Source: SG8-30 sp963715485 | Lineage (GTDB): Bacteria; Pseudomonadota; Gammaproteobacteria; Steroidobacterales; Steroidobacteraceae | Length of the DNA: 64,000 nt | Assembly: GCA_963715485.1 (NCBI GenBank) | Contig: OY970244.1 | Location: 1,426,001 to 1,490,000 of the forward strand | Direction: 5' to 3' | Part shown: piece by piece, positions 1 to 8,585 of the stretch | How positions within the stretch are numbered: the first letter of the stretch is position 1 | Layout: each line of letters starts with the position of its first letter | Position numbers and translations under genes: made by a program | The notes under the pieces: model-generated | What the model was told of the DNA's origin: nothing | Seen by the model: only the letters and a program-made list of their open reading frames with translations | The model's database searches: none

Positions 1-392
1 CGACTCTCACGCTCGCGATCGTAGAGGACAACCTCGGCGCCGAGCGCACGGGTGTTGCCGATCTTGGCTCGAGGCGCGTCCGTCGGCATGACGATGGCCG
101 CGGCAATGCCAAGACGTCTCGCGGCCCAGGCCACGCCCTGGGCATGGTTTCCCGACGAGAAGGCCACCACGCCCGCGGCTCGTTCGGCGGGAGAGAGTTG
201 GACGAGACGGTTGTAGGCGCCGCGGACCTTGAAGGAACCGGTGTGCTGCAGCGGTTCGAGCTTGAGCAGTATCCGACCCCCGGTCAATTCGTCTAGCAGC
301 GTACCCGCCAGGAGCGGGGTCTCGCGGGCGACGCCGGCAAGCCGTGCGGCTGCTGAACGCACGTCTCCGGCGGTCGGGAGGACGCGAATCAA
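1..392 (-). CDS. Threonine/serine dehydratase-like PLP enzyme (3' end cut by window edge)
   Basis: Only the first 130 codons are present; the gene runs off the left edge. The translation carries the fold-type II PLP signature: a lysine in the SFKVRGA context about 50 residues in, then SSGNHAQGVA, the phosphate-binding loop of threonine deaminases and serine racemases. These enzymes deaminate threonine or serine to 2-oxo acids, or racemise serine; the fragment cannot separate ilvA from related enzymes. The start is read as TTG at 392, because a purine-rich AGGAGCGGGA lies just upstream and the family N-terminus fits; no ATG is available. It is divergent from the GDT1 gene with 46 bases between them. 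Confidence 0.8.
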   Translation of the reverse strand, partial: MIRVLPTAGDVRSAAARLAGVARETPLLAGTLLDELTGGRILLKLEPLQHTGSFKVRGAYNRLVQLSPAERAAGVVAFSSGNHAQGVAWAARRLGIAAAIVMPTDAPRAKIGNTRALGAEVVLYDRERES

Positions 393-438
393 GCTCCCGC
401 TCCTGCGCTTACAATACGCTGCCTGCCGGGGAGGTCCA

Positions 439-993
439 TTGGAAGCCTTGTTGACATCTACCGCGATCGTCGCCGTTGCCGAGATGGGTGACAAGACCCA
501 GTTGCTTTCATTCGTACTGGCCGCAAAGTTCAAGCGTCCCTGGCCGATCGTGCTCGGCATCCTCCTGGCTACGCTGGCCAATCACTTCCTCGCAGGATCG
601 GTCGGCGCATGGCTCGCGACCCTGGTTTCGCCGCAGGCGCTGAAATGGATCGTAGCCCTGTCATTCTTCGCCTTCGGCCTGTGGGCGCTCGTGCCCGACA
701 AGCTGGAAGACAGTCCGACCATGCCGGCCGCGGGCGTGTTCGTCACCACCCTGGTCGCATTCTTCCTGGTGGAGATGGGTGACAAGACCCAGTTGGCAAC
801 GATTGCGCTGGCTGCGCGCTACGATTCGCTCGTGGCCGTCGTGCTCGGCACCACCCTCGGCATGATGATTGCCAATGCGCCGGCGGTCTGGATGGGCGAG
901 AAACTGGCCCACCGGGTGAACATGAAGGCCATGCGCTGGATCGCCGCGGGGCTATTTGCCCTGCTCGGGGTTCTGACGCTCGTTGCCTGGTGA
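439..993 (+). CDS. GDT1/TMEM165 (UPF0016) family cation transporter
   Basis: 184-residue polytopic membrane protein with two homologous halves, each carrying the hallmark EMGDKTQL motif (about residues 14 and 113), which is the E-x-G-D-[KR] signature of the UPF0016/GDT1 family. Characterised bacterial members export Mn2+, and eukaryotic ones move Ca2+ or Mn2+ against protons, so manganese export across the inner membrane is the likely role here (family inference). Six or so hydrophobic segments fill the rest. The TTG start at 439 is chosen because GGGGAGG sits a few bases upstream; TTG codons at 448 and 451 are alternatives. It converges with the DUF255 gene. No riboswitch fits in the 46-base leader. 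Confidence 0.85.
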   Translation: MEALLTSTAIVAVAEMGDKTQLLSFVLAAKFKRPWPIVLGILLATLANHFLAGSVGAWLATLVSPQALKWIVALSFFAFGLWALVPDKLEDSPTMPAAGVFVTTLVAFFLVEMGDKTQLATIALAARYDSLVAVVLGTTLGMMIANAPAVWMGEKLAHRVNMKAMRWIAAGLFALLGVLTLVAW

Positions 994-1041
994 GAGGACC
1001 GTAGAGGGGCCTGGAAGGACGCCAAGAGTCCGGGCTGGCAT

Positions 1042-3138
1042 TCACCGATCACGGGTGAGGACACCGTCGCGTAGCAGCCGCAGCAGTCGCGGCAGCTCGT
1101 CGATTGGCTCGGAGCACTGCGGCCCTTCGCAAAGATAGGCGACTGTCGTCCTGCGCGACGCCTTGCCCGCCAGCGCCTCGGGCAGAGCGGTCTCACTGGC
1201 GGGGATCGCGAAGACCATGCGTCGCGGAGCATAGAGCGGTGCCAGGGCCGTCGACCAGGCGGCAACTTCCTCTGCCTGACCGCGCAGGATGACCAGCTGC
1301 GGCGGATCCAGGTACTCCTCCAGCGCGGTTAGCATCATGGTGTGTGCCTGGGGCGCGCGGCCGACCGATGCCCAGCCCGCGCGCAGCGTCCGTTCCGCAG
1401 CCTCCAGGTAGCGGCTCTCGCCGAGCAGCCAGCCCAAGCGCGCGAGCGCAAATGCGGCGACGCCGTTGCCGGATGGCGTAGCCTCGTCGGCGAAGCCCTT
1501 GGGCCGGTAGAGCGGTGGGTCCTTGCCCTCCGCCGTGAACCAGAAGCCGCCGTGCTCGTGGTCCTGGAAGCGCAGCAGCAGCGCTTCGGCAAGTGTCCGG
1601 GCGAGATCCAGGTCCCTGGCACGCCAGCGCGCCTGCAGCAGTTCCAGCAGGCCGTCGAGCAGGAAAGCATAGTCGTCGAGATAGGCGGGAAAGCGCGCAC
1701 GGCCGTCCTTCCAGCTTGCCTGCAGCTCGCCGTCTGCCATGCAGTGCGCGCGCAGGAAATCCACGGCATCGGTCGCCGCCGCAGCGAAATCCGGTCGGTC
1801 CAGCGCACGTGCCGCGATGGCGAGGCCCCGGATCATCAGCCCGTTCCAGCCGGTGAGGATCTTGTCGTCGCGGCCAGGCCAGATGCGCCGGTTGCGCACC
1901 GACAACAGCTTCTCTCGCGCGACGTCGATGATCTCTGCGATCGCGGCCGGGGTCAGGCCCTGCTCCTCGGCGACCTGCTCGATGCTGACAAAGCAATGCA
2001 GGTGCCAGCTGCCCTCGAAGTTGGCCTCGCGGTCGAGCCCGTAGCGTCGCGCGAAGGCCGCATACTCACCGGGGGTGAGCAGCGCTTCGACCTCCTGGCG
2101 GTCCCAGACGTAAAAGCGGCCCTCGTGGCCCTCGGAATCGGCGTCCAGCGTCGAGTAGAAGCCACCCTCGGGCGCACGCATGTCGCGGATGGCCCATTCG
2201 GCGGTCTCGGTCGCGACGCGACGAAAGAAATCATCACCGGTCGCGATGGCCGCCTGCGCGGCGAGGGCCAGCAGCGGGCCGTTGTCATAGAGCATCTTCT
2301 CGAAGTGCGGGATCATCCAGTAGGGGTCGACTGAGTAGCGGGAAAAGCCGCCGCCGAGCTGGTCGTAGAGCCCGCCCTCGGCCATGCGCTTCAGGGTCAG
2401 GGACGCCATGTACAGCGCCTTCAGGTCCGGCTCGGTTGTCGAGGCGGTAGCCTGCCAGTCGCGTAGCAGGCGCTCGATGCTGGCTGGATGCGGGAACTTG
2501 GGCGCGTCACCGAAGCCGCCAAACTTGTCGTCGAAGTTCGATTCCAGCTGGCGGCGCGCCGCCTCGATCGGGGCTAAGGTCAACGATTGGTCGCCGCTGG
2601 CGGGTGGCACCAGGTCGGCGAAGACCTCGTGCAGGGACTTGTTCTGGCGGGTGATCTCGTCACGGTGTTCGCGGTAGTAGCCGGCCACGCGCTCGAGGAC
2701 GTCGGCAAAGCCAGGCATGCCGTAACGTGGTTCCTTCGGGAAGTAGGTCCCGGCGAAGAAGGGCGTCAGGTCGTCGGGTGTCAGGAACATGGTCAGCGGC
2801 CAGCCGCCGCCGCGCTGGGTCAGCACCTGGTGCGCGACCTGGTAGACCTTGTCGAGGTCGGGCCGCTCCTCCCGGTCGAGCTTGACGTTGACGAACAGGC
2901 GGTTCATGACCTCGGCCGTGACCGGGTCCTCGAAGGACTCGTGCGCCATGACGTGGCACCAGTGACACGCCGAGTAACCGATGGACAGCAGGATCGGCTT
3001 GTCTTCTTCGCGCGCACGGCCAAGCGCCTCCTCGCCCCACGGGTGCCAGTCGACCGGGTTGTGGGCGTGCTGCAGCAGATACGGGCTGGTTTCCGCGGCG
3101 AGGCGGTTGGCCGCCGCGGCAGGGTGGGTCACGGTCAT
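1042..3138 (-). CDS. Thioredoxin-domain protein of the DUF255 (YyaL/SPATA20) family
   Basis: 698 residues, the usual length for this family. The N-terminal quarter is the DUF255 thioredoxin-like domain, with ETSPYLLQHAHNPVDW near residue 16 and a redox-type CHWC motif at residues 58-61. The remainder resembles an (alpha/alpha)6 barrel of the N-acylglucosamine 2-epimerase/glycoside hydrolase type, seen in stretches such as GGGFSRYSVDPYW and HFEKMLYDNGPLL. The biochemical role of bacterial members is unknown. The start ATG at 3138 is preferred over an upstream in-frame extension because family homology begins right after it. It is divergent from rlmI. Confidence 0.85.
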   Translation of the reverse strand: MTVTHPAAAANRLAAETSPYLLQHAHNPVDWHPWGEEALGRAREEDKPILLSIGYSACHWCHVMAHESFEDPVTAEVMNRLFVNVKLDREERPDLDKVYQVAHQVLTQRGGGWPLTMFLTPDDLTPFFAGTYFPKEPRYGMPGFADVLERVAGYYREHRDEITRQNKSLHEVFADLVPPASGDQSLTLAPIEAARRQLESNFDDKFGGFGDAPKFPHPASIERLLRDWQATASTTEPDLKALYMASLTLKRMAEGGLYDQLGGGFSRYSVDPYWMIPHFEKMLYDNGPLLALAAQAAIATGDDFFRRVATETAEWAIRDMRAPEGGFYSTLDADSEGHEGRFYVWDRQEVEALLTPGEYAAFARRYGLDREANFEGSWHLHCFVSIEQVAEEQGLTPAAIAEIIDVAREKLLSVRNRRIWPGRDDKILTGWNGLMIRGLAIAARALDRPDFAAAATDAVDFLRAHCMADGELQASWKDGRARFPAYLDDYAFLLDGLLELLQARWRARDLDLARTLAEALLLRFQDHEHGGFWFTAEGKDPPLYRPKGFADEATPSGNGVAAFALARLGWLLGESRYLEAAERTLRAGWASVGRAPQAHTMMLTALEEYLDPPQLVILRGQAEEVAAWSTALAPLYAPRRMVFAIPASETALPEALAGKASRRTTVAYLCEGPQCSEPIDELPRLLRLLRDGVLTRDR

Positions 3139-3254
3139 GGTGGAGCGCCATTCACGATAGAATGTGCGAACTATAGCAGCCCACCCGGATGCGCCTGGCG
3201 CAGCCGCGGACGCGCCGCGTCCCGCGGCCGAGTGGCTCGCCCGAGGAGCATCCA

Positions 3255-4481
3255 GTGACCGAACTGCAACCCGACACCGACCGCCTGCCCGCGCCCGACC
3301 TGCCACTGCTGCGCCTGAAACCCCATGAAGAGCGCCGTCTCCAGGCAGGCCACCTGTGGATCTTCTCCAACGAGGTCGACGTCGCGGCCACGCCGCTGAC
3401 TGCCTTCAAGCCGGGACAATGTGTGCAGGTCCGCTGCAGTCGCGATCGCTTCCTGGGTTATGCCTATGTGAACCCGCAGACACTGATTGCGGCCCGACTG
3501 CTGGGTCGCGATCCGGCCCATCCGCCCGGCCGACCGCTTCTGGCACACCGTCTGAAGGTCGCGCTGTCGCTGCGCGAGCGTCTCTATTCCCAGCCGTTCT
3601 ACCGCCTGGTCTTCGGCGAGTCGGACCTCTTGCCGGGCCTGATCGTCGACCGCTACGGGGATACCTGCGTGGTGCAGGTCGGCACGGCCGGCATGGAAGC
3701 GATGAAGACCGAGATCCTCGACGCGCTCGAGCGCGTGGTAAGGCCGGCCAATGTGCTCTGGAAGAACGACTCAGCGTCGCGCGGCCTGGAGGGACTTGCG
3801 TCCTACGTCGAGACGGCTGTCGGTACCGTCCCCGAACAGGTCGATGTCCTGGAGGGAGGCGTGACATTTCGCGTTCCGCTGGCCGCCGGGCAGAAGACCG
3901 GCTGGTTCTTCGACCAGCGGGACAACCGGGCGGCGGTGGCACGGCTCGCCACCGGCTCGCGCGTCCTCGACGTATTCAGCTATGCCGGCAGCTTTGGCCT
4001 GCAGGCGGCCCGCGCCGGCGCTTCCGAGGTGCTCTGTGTCGATTCGTCGTCGGCAGCGCTCGCTGCAGCCGAAGCCAGCGCTGCCGCCAGCGGGCTCGCG
4101 GTGAATACCCGCAAGGGAGACGGTTTCGACACGCTGGCTGCCCTTGCGGCAGAGAAGGAACGCTTCGACGTCGTCGTAATCGATCCTCCCGCCTTCATCA
4201 AGCGGAAGAAAGACCACGCCAAGGGACTGGCCGCATATCGCAAGCTCAACCAGCAGGCGATGCGGTTGGTCGCTCGTGACGGCTTCCTGGTGACCTGCTC
4301 CTGCTCCTATCATCTGGCCGCGGAGGAATTGACCGACGCGGTACAGCGGTCGGCGCGGCATCTCGATCGACTTGCACAGGTCGTGGAATTTCGCGGCCAG
4401 GCGCCGGATCATCCGGTCCACCCGGCGATTGCCGAGACACGCTACCTGAAGACGCTGATCTGCAGGATCACCGGGGATTGA
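3255..4481 (+). CDS. rlmI: 23S rRNA (cytosine-5-)methyltransferase RlmI family
   Basis: 408 residues: an N-terminal PUA-like RNA-binding domain (RRLQAGHLWIFSNEVD), a central linker and a C-terminal Rossmann methyltransferase. The SAM-binding stretch is VLDVFSYAGSFGLQAA, with the catalytic-region VIDPPAF near residue 310 and CSCSYH further on. E. coli RlmI (396 residues) makes m5C1962 in 23S rRNA, and the match in layout supports the same job. GTG at 3255 is taken as start because GAGGAG lies six bases upstream; an ATG at 3189 would add a basic, low-complexity leader without homology. A TAGAAT-like -10 at about 3157-3162 could be the promoter. Confidence 0.85.
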   Translation: MTELQPDTDRLPAPDLPLLRLKPHEERRLQAGHLWIFSNEVDVAATPLTAFKPGQCVQVRCSRDRFLGYAYVNPQTLIAARLLGRDPAHPPGRPLLAHRLKVALSLRERLYSQPFYRLVFGESDLLPGLIVDRYGDTCVVQVGTAGMEAMKTEILDALERVVRPANVLWKNDSASRGLEGLASYVETAVGTVPEQVDVLEGGVTFRVPLAAGQKTGWFFDQRDNRAAVARLATGSRVLDVFSYAGSFGLQAARAGASEVLCVDSSSAALAAAEASAAASGLAVNTRKGDGFDTLAALAAEKERFDVVVIDPPAFIKRKKDHAKGLAAYRKLNQQAMRLVARDGFLVTCSCSYHLAAEELTDAVQRSARHLDRLAQVVEFRGQAPDHPVHPAIAETRYLKTLICRITGD

Positions 4482-4577
4482 TCACCAGGCGCTCCCTGCT
4501 GGCAAACGCCTTCCGCGCCCGATGAACGGCTTCCCGCAGGAAGCGGGATAGCCTCGCGCTTGATAGAATCGCGCCCC

Positions 4578-5369
4578 ATGTTCGTCTACCCTGACATCGA
4601 CCCCATCGCCTTGGCCCTGGGGCCCGTGCGCATTCACTGGTACGGGCTGATGTACGTCCTCGGCTTCCTGGGCGGCTGGTGGATCGCGCGGCGGCGCGCG
4701 GCAATGCCTGAATCGACCTGGACGGCAAATGACGTCGACGATCTGATCTTTTTCGCGGCCCTCGGCGTGATCGCGGGCGGCCGCCTCGGCTGGATCCTGT
4801 TCTACGGCTTCGACTCGGTGCTTGCAAACCCGCTGTCGATCTTCAAGGTCTGGCAGGGCGGCATGTCGTTCCACGGCGGGCTGATCGGCGTGCTGATCGC
4901 AATTTCCATCTTCGCCCGCCGGCGGGGGCGGAGCATCCTCGACGTCTTTGACTTTACTGCGCCGCTGCCGGCGATTGGCCTCGGTGCAGGCCGGATCGGC
5001 AATTTCATCAACGGCGAACTGTGGGGAAAAACGACCGAGGTACCCTGGGGCTTCCTGGTCAACGGCCAGGTCCGCCACCCGTCTCAGCTCTACGAGGCCT
5101 TGCTTGAGGGCCTCGTGCTGTTCCTGATCCTGTGGTGGTTCACGTCGAAGAGGCGGTTGCAGTTGGCGCCGTCGGGACTGTTCCTCGTCATCTACGGGAG
5201 CTTTCGTTTCCTGATCGAGTTCGTGCGCCTGCCAGATGCGGATATCGGTTACCTGGCCTTCGGCTGGGTCACGATGGGCCAGGTGCTGTCCCTGCCCATG
5301 ATCGTCGTCGGCCTGGCGATGCTCGGCTGGGCAGCGAGGACGGGTCGTCCCTCGGGGAACTACGTCTGA
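4578..5369 (+). CDS. lgt: Prolipoprotein diacylglyceryl transferase
   Basis: Inner-membrane enzyme that moves diacylglycerol from phosphatidylglycerol to the lipobox cysteine, the first step of lipoprotein maturation. The 263-residue protein has about seven hydrophobic segments, HGGLIG at residues 99-104 and the Lgt signature GRIGNFINGE at 138-147. It is slightly shorter than E. coli Lgt (291). ATG 4578 is chosen: it fits the family N-terminus and lies 8 bases after a TAGAAT -10-like hexamer (4564-4569), so the transcript may have almost no leader. Its TGA overlaps the thyA ATG by one base, so the two are probably co-transcribed. Substrates in this window include RlpA, LolB and the lipocalin. 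Confidence 0.95.
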   Translation: MFVYPDIDPIALALGPVRIHWYGLMYVLGFLGGWWIARRRAAMPESTWTANDVDDLIFFAALGVIAGGRLGWILFYGFDSVLANPLSIFKVWQGGMSFHGGLIGVLIAISIFARRRGRSILDVFDFTAPLPAIGLGAGRIGNFINGELWGKTTEVPWGFLVNGQVRHPSQLYEALLEGLVLFLILWWFTSKRRLQLAPSGLFLVIYGSFRFLIEFVRLPDADIGYLAFGWVTMGQVLSLPMIVVGLAMLGWAARTGRPSGNYV

Positions 5370-6163
5370 TGCGCCAATACCTCGACATGATGCGTCATGT
5401 GCTCGAGCATGGCGCCCGCAAGACCGACCGGACCGGCACCGGGACGCTGTCCGTCTTCGGCCATCAGATGCGCTTCGACCTCGCCCTAGGGTTTCCGCTG
5501 GTGACCACCAAGAGGGTCCATACCAAGTCCATCTTTTACGAGCTGCTGTGGTTCCTGCGTGGCGAGACCAACGTCCGCTGGCTGCAGGAGCGCGGCGTTA
5601 CCATCTGGGACGAGTGGGCGGACGAGCAGGGTGAGCTTGGCCCGGTCTACGGCAGGCAGTGGCGCTCCTGGGGAACGCCCGACGGTCGCTCCATCGACCA
5701 GATGGCGCGGGTCGTCGAGCAGTTGCGGTCCGACCCCGACTCACGTCGCATCATCGTCAGTGCCTGGAACGTTGGCGAGCTCGGGCAGATGGCACTCGCG
5801 CCCTGTCATGCCTTCTTTCAGTTTTACGTGGCAGACGGCAGGCTGTCCTGCCACCTCTATCAGCGCAGCGCGGACATCTTCCTCGGCGTGCCGTTCAATG
5901 TCGCCTCGTATGCGCTGCTCACCCACATGTTGGCCCAGCAATGCGATCTGGCGCCCGGCGAATTCATCTGGACCGGCGGCGACTGCCACCTGTACCTGAA
6001 TCATCTCGAGCAGGCCCGGCTGCAGTTGTCACGCCAGCCGCACGCACTGCCACGACTCGTGCTGCGCCGCCGTCCGGCGTCGTTGTTCGACTACGAGTTC
6101 GATGACATCGAAGTCGCCGGATACGAACACCACCCTGCCATCAAGGCGCGCGTGGCTATCTAG
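5369..6163 (+). CDS. thyA: Thymidylate synthase
   Basis: Converts dUMP and methylene-tetrahydrofolate to dTMP and dihydrofolate. It has 264 residues, the same length as E. coli ThyA, with the catalytic cysteine at residue 146 in LAPCHAFFQF and the folate/dUMP-binding stretches QRSADIFLGVPFN and GGDCHLYLNH. The start overlaps the lgt stop as TGATG, an arrangement also common in other gammaproteobacteria. The dihydrofolate it makes is the substrate of folA 650 bases downstream, with the SET-domain gene in between. Confidence 0.97.
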   Translation: MRQYLDMMRHVLEHGARKTDRTGTGTLSVFGHQMRFDLALGFPLVTTKRVHTKSIFYELLWFLRGETNVRWLQERGVTIWDEWADEQGELGPVYGRQWRSWGTPDGRSIDQMARVVEQLRSDPDSRRIIVSAWNVGELGQMALAPCHAFFQFYVADGRLSCHLYQRSADIFLGVPFNVASYALLTHMLAQQCDLAPGEFIWTGGDCHLYLNHLEQARLQLSRQPHALPRLVLRRRPASLFDYEFDDIEVAGYEHHPAIKARVAI

Positions 6164-6191
6164 CCAAACGAAAACCAGGAGAGGACTCGCG

Positions 6192-6755
6192 ATGAAATCT
6201 GCAAGCGGCCGCCGGCCGCCGTTATACCGGGTGCGGCAATCGAAGATACACGGGCGCGGGGTGTTCGCAGCACGGCGCATCCGCAAGGGAACCCGGGTCA
6301 TCGAGTACGTCGGAGAGCGCGTGACCCACGCCGAAGCGGATCGTCGCTACGAGGACCGGCCTGCCGACGACAATCACACCTTCCTGTTCATCGTCGACGC
6401 GCGCACGGTCATCGACGCCGGCGTCGACGGCAATGCGGCGCGTTATATCAACCACTCCTGCGACCCGAATTGCGAGACGGTCACGGAAAAGAGGCGGATC
6501 TTCATCGAGGCGATCAGGACGATACAGCCGGGCGAAGAGCTGTCCTATGACTACCAGATCCAGCGCGAGCCGGGCGATCCGCCCGAAATCGACGAGATCT
6601 TCGCCTGCCACTGCGGTGCGCAGGGCTGTCGCGAAACCATGCTGACCGGACCGAAGCCCACACGGAAACGTTCGGGCGCGGGCAAGGCGAAGGCCGCGGG
6701 CAAGCGCGGCAAGACCGAACGGCATGCGCACGGCCGCTCCGCCAGCAAACACTGA
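6192..6755 (+). CDS. SET-domain protein lysine methyltransferase-like, with basic H1-like tail
   Basis: 187 residues. Residues 20-121 form a SET domain: GRGVFAARRI near 21-30, RYINHSCDPNCE at 84-95 (the SAM-binding pseudoknot motif) and EELSYDY at 115-121. A cysteine-rich post-SET motif (CHCGAQGC, C139/C141/C146) follows and would bind zinc together with C90. Residues 152-187 are a Lys/Arg/Ala/Gly-rich tail like histone H1 tails. This is the layout of eukaryotic-type protein lysine methyltransferases; the bacterial substrate is unknown. AGGAGAGG lies just before the ATG. It sits between thyA and folA but has no evident folate role. Substrates could include ribosomal or nucleoid proteins (inference). 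Confidence 0.88.
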   Translation: MKSASGRRPPLYRVRQSKIHGRGVFAARRIRKGTRVIEYVGERVTHAEADRRYEDRPADDNHTFLFIVDARTVIDAGVDGNAARYINHSCDPNCETVTEKRRIFIEAIRTIQPGEELSYDYQIQREPGDPPEIDEIFACHCGAQGCRETMLTGPKPTRKRSGAGKAKAAGKRGKTERHAHGRSASKH

Positions 6756-6813
6756 CTGGGATGGTGACGATTTTCGCTGACGGGCTGGTTCCGGCGGCAT
6801 GCATAATCGGTGC

Positions 6814-7329
6814 ATGAGCGGGACTGCAACGCCGCGGCTGGTCGCGGTTGTCGCAATGGCGGAGAACGGCCTGATCGGCCGGGACAACCGCTTGCCCTGG
6901 CGGCTGTCGGGGGATCTGCGCCACTTCAAATCCATCACCATCGGCAAGCCAGTGCTGATGGGCCGCCGCACCTTCGAATCACTGGGGCGCCCGCTGCCCG
7001 ACCGGACCAACATCGTCATCACCCGCGATCCTGGCTGGTCTGCGCAGGGCTGCACTGCGGTCCATTCCCTTGCCGCTGCGCTCGACGCGGCTGCCGGTGC
7101 GGCGGAGATGATGGTCATCGGCGGCGCCGAGATTTACGCGCTGTGCTGGCCCTGGCTCGAGCGGATCGAATTGACCCGCGTGCACGCCCATCCGGAAGGC
7201 GATACGTATCTCCACGGTGTGGACTGGTCCGGATGGCAGGTCGCCTCGGAAGAACGCCATGCGGCCGATGGGCGCAACGAGCACGATTACAGTTTCGTCA
7301 CCTTGACGCGCGTCGCGGCTCAGGGTTGA
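6814..7329 (+). CDS. folA: Dihydrofolate reductase
   Basis: Reduces dihydrofolate to tetrahydrofolate with NADPH. The 171-residue protein shows the N-terminal VAMAENGLIGRDNRLPW motif, the catalytic acid D34 (LSGDLRHFK), the NADPH-binding MGRRTFESLGRPLP, and MVIGGAEIY. ATG 6814 follows a CATAAT hexamer (6802-6807) by only six bases and no Shine-Dalgarno is seen, so a leaderless mRNA is possible; an in-frame ATG at 6799 is the alternative. The 3' end overlaps the end of the convergent kynU by ten bases. Confidence 0.95.
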   Translation: MSGTATPRLVAVVAMAENGLIGRDNRLPWRLSGDLRHFKSITIGKPVLMGRRTFESLGRPLPDRTNIVITRDPGWSAQGCTAVHSLAAALDAAAGAAEMMVIGGAEIYALCWPWLERIELTRVHAHPEGDTYLHGVDWSGWQVASEERHAADGRNEHDYSFVTLTRVAAQG

Positions 7330-8585
7330 CGTAACGCCTCGATACAGCGCCAGCAGTCCTCGAAGGAATTGTAGAGTGGAGCGGGCGCGAGCCTGATGAT
7401 GTCCGGCTCCCGCCAGTCACAGATGACACCGGCGGCCATGAGCCGGGCGAACAGAGCCCGGCCCGCATCGCGGCCGCGGCGCGCCCGCAACGACAGCTGG
7501 GCGCCGCGGGCCCCGGTTGCGCGGGGCGTGATGATCTCGAGCTCCTTGCCAAGGTGGGCGTCGAGGAGCGACTCGAGATAGGCCGTCAGGCGCCTTGAGC
7601 GAGCGACCAGTGCATCCAGTCCAGCGGCGTCGAACTGGTCGAGCGAGGCCCTGAGCGGCGCCATGCCGAGGATCGGGCCGTTCGATACCTGCCACCCGGC
7701 GGCGCCACGCTCGGGGACAAAGCGCTCCTCGAAGTTGAACCGCGTCTTCAGTTCGTTGCCATACCAACCAGCCAGGCGGGGCAGGTCGGTATCGTGGTGG
7801 CGCGCGTGGACAAACAGGCCGGCCGTTGCCCCCGGGCCGCCGTTCAGGTACTTGTACGAGCACCACACCGCGAAGTCGACGTCCCAGTCGTGCAGCGCCA
7901 GCGGCACGTTGCCGACGGCATGCGCCAGGTCGAGTCCGAACATGGCGCCTGCCTCGTGTGTCGCCCTTGCGAGCCGGGCCATGTCCAGGCACTGACCCGT
8001 CAGGTACTGCACGCCCGGCAGCAGCACCAGTGAAAGCCTGTCGCCTTCGCGGCGAATCGCCGCTTCGATGTCTTCCTCGCGCAGGATCGATTCTCCCTCG
8101 CGCGGCGCAATCTGCACCAGCGCCTCGGCCGCGTCCCGTCCATGGTGGCGCAACTGTGCCGACATCGCGTAGCGGTCGGAGGGAAACGCGCCCGCCTCGA
8201 TCAGGATCGCGCAGCGCTTCCGCGCAGGTCGGTAAAAGCTGGCCATCAACAGATGCAGGTTGATCGTCAACGAGGCCATCGCCGTGACCTCTGCGGGCGC
8301 CGCGCCAACGAGGCGGCCGAGTGGCGGCGCGAGGCTGTCCTGGTAGGTCAGCCAGTGGGCGCTGCCGCCGTGGTGCCCTAGTACCGCGAGGCGCTGCCAG
8401 TCAGCCAGGACCCGCGAGACTTCGGCGACCACGCCCCGCGGCTGGAGTCCAAGCGAGTTGCCGCACAGGTAGGCCACCGCCCGGTCACCCGGACCATCCG
8501 GGAAGTGGAATTCCCTGCGCCAGCCCGACATCGGGTCGGCTTCATCGAGTGCGCGGGCGGCTTCCAGGCCTTGGTCTCCGTTCAC
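7320..8585 (-). CDS. kynU: Kynureninase
   Basis: PLP enzyme of fold type I that splits kynurenine (or 3-hydroxykynurenine) to anthranilate (or 3-hydroxyanthranilate) and alanine. The 421-residue protein carries CGNSLGLQP near residue 41, DLAHAVGN (219-226) and the PLP lysine K245 in CSYKYLNGGPG. A GTG start at 8585 forms GTGA with the stop of the upstream cyclase gene, showing translational coupling. No tryptophan dioxygenase or anthranilate pathway gene lies in the window, so the end use (catabolism, NAD or signalling quinolones) cannot be told. Confidence 0.93.
   Translation of the reverse strand: MNGDQGLEAARALDEADPMSGWRREFHFPDGPGDRAVAYLCGNSLGLQPRGVVAEVSRVLADWQRLAVLGHHGGSAHWLTYQDSLAPPLGRLVGAAPAEVTAMASLTINLHLLMASFYRPARKRCAILIEAGAFPSDRYAMSAQLRHHGRDAAEALVQIAPREGESILREEDIEAAIRREGDRLSLVLLPGVQYLTGQCLDMARLARATHEAGAMFGLDLAHAVGNVPLALHDWDVDFAVWCSYKYLNGGPGATAGLFVHARHHDTDLPRLAGWYGNELKTRFNFEERFVPERGAAGWQVSNGPILGMAPLRASLDQFDAAGLDALVARSRRLTAYLESLLDAHLGKELEIITPRATGARGAQLSLRARRGRDAGRALFARLMAAGVICDWREPDIIRLAPAPLYNSFEDCWRCIEALRQP

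Noticed and set aside
6192..6755. SET protein as a recently acquired secreted eukaryotic-like effector
   Set aside because: There is no secretion signal and the base composition matches neighbours; the position between thyA and folA looks long established.
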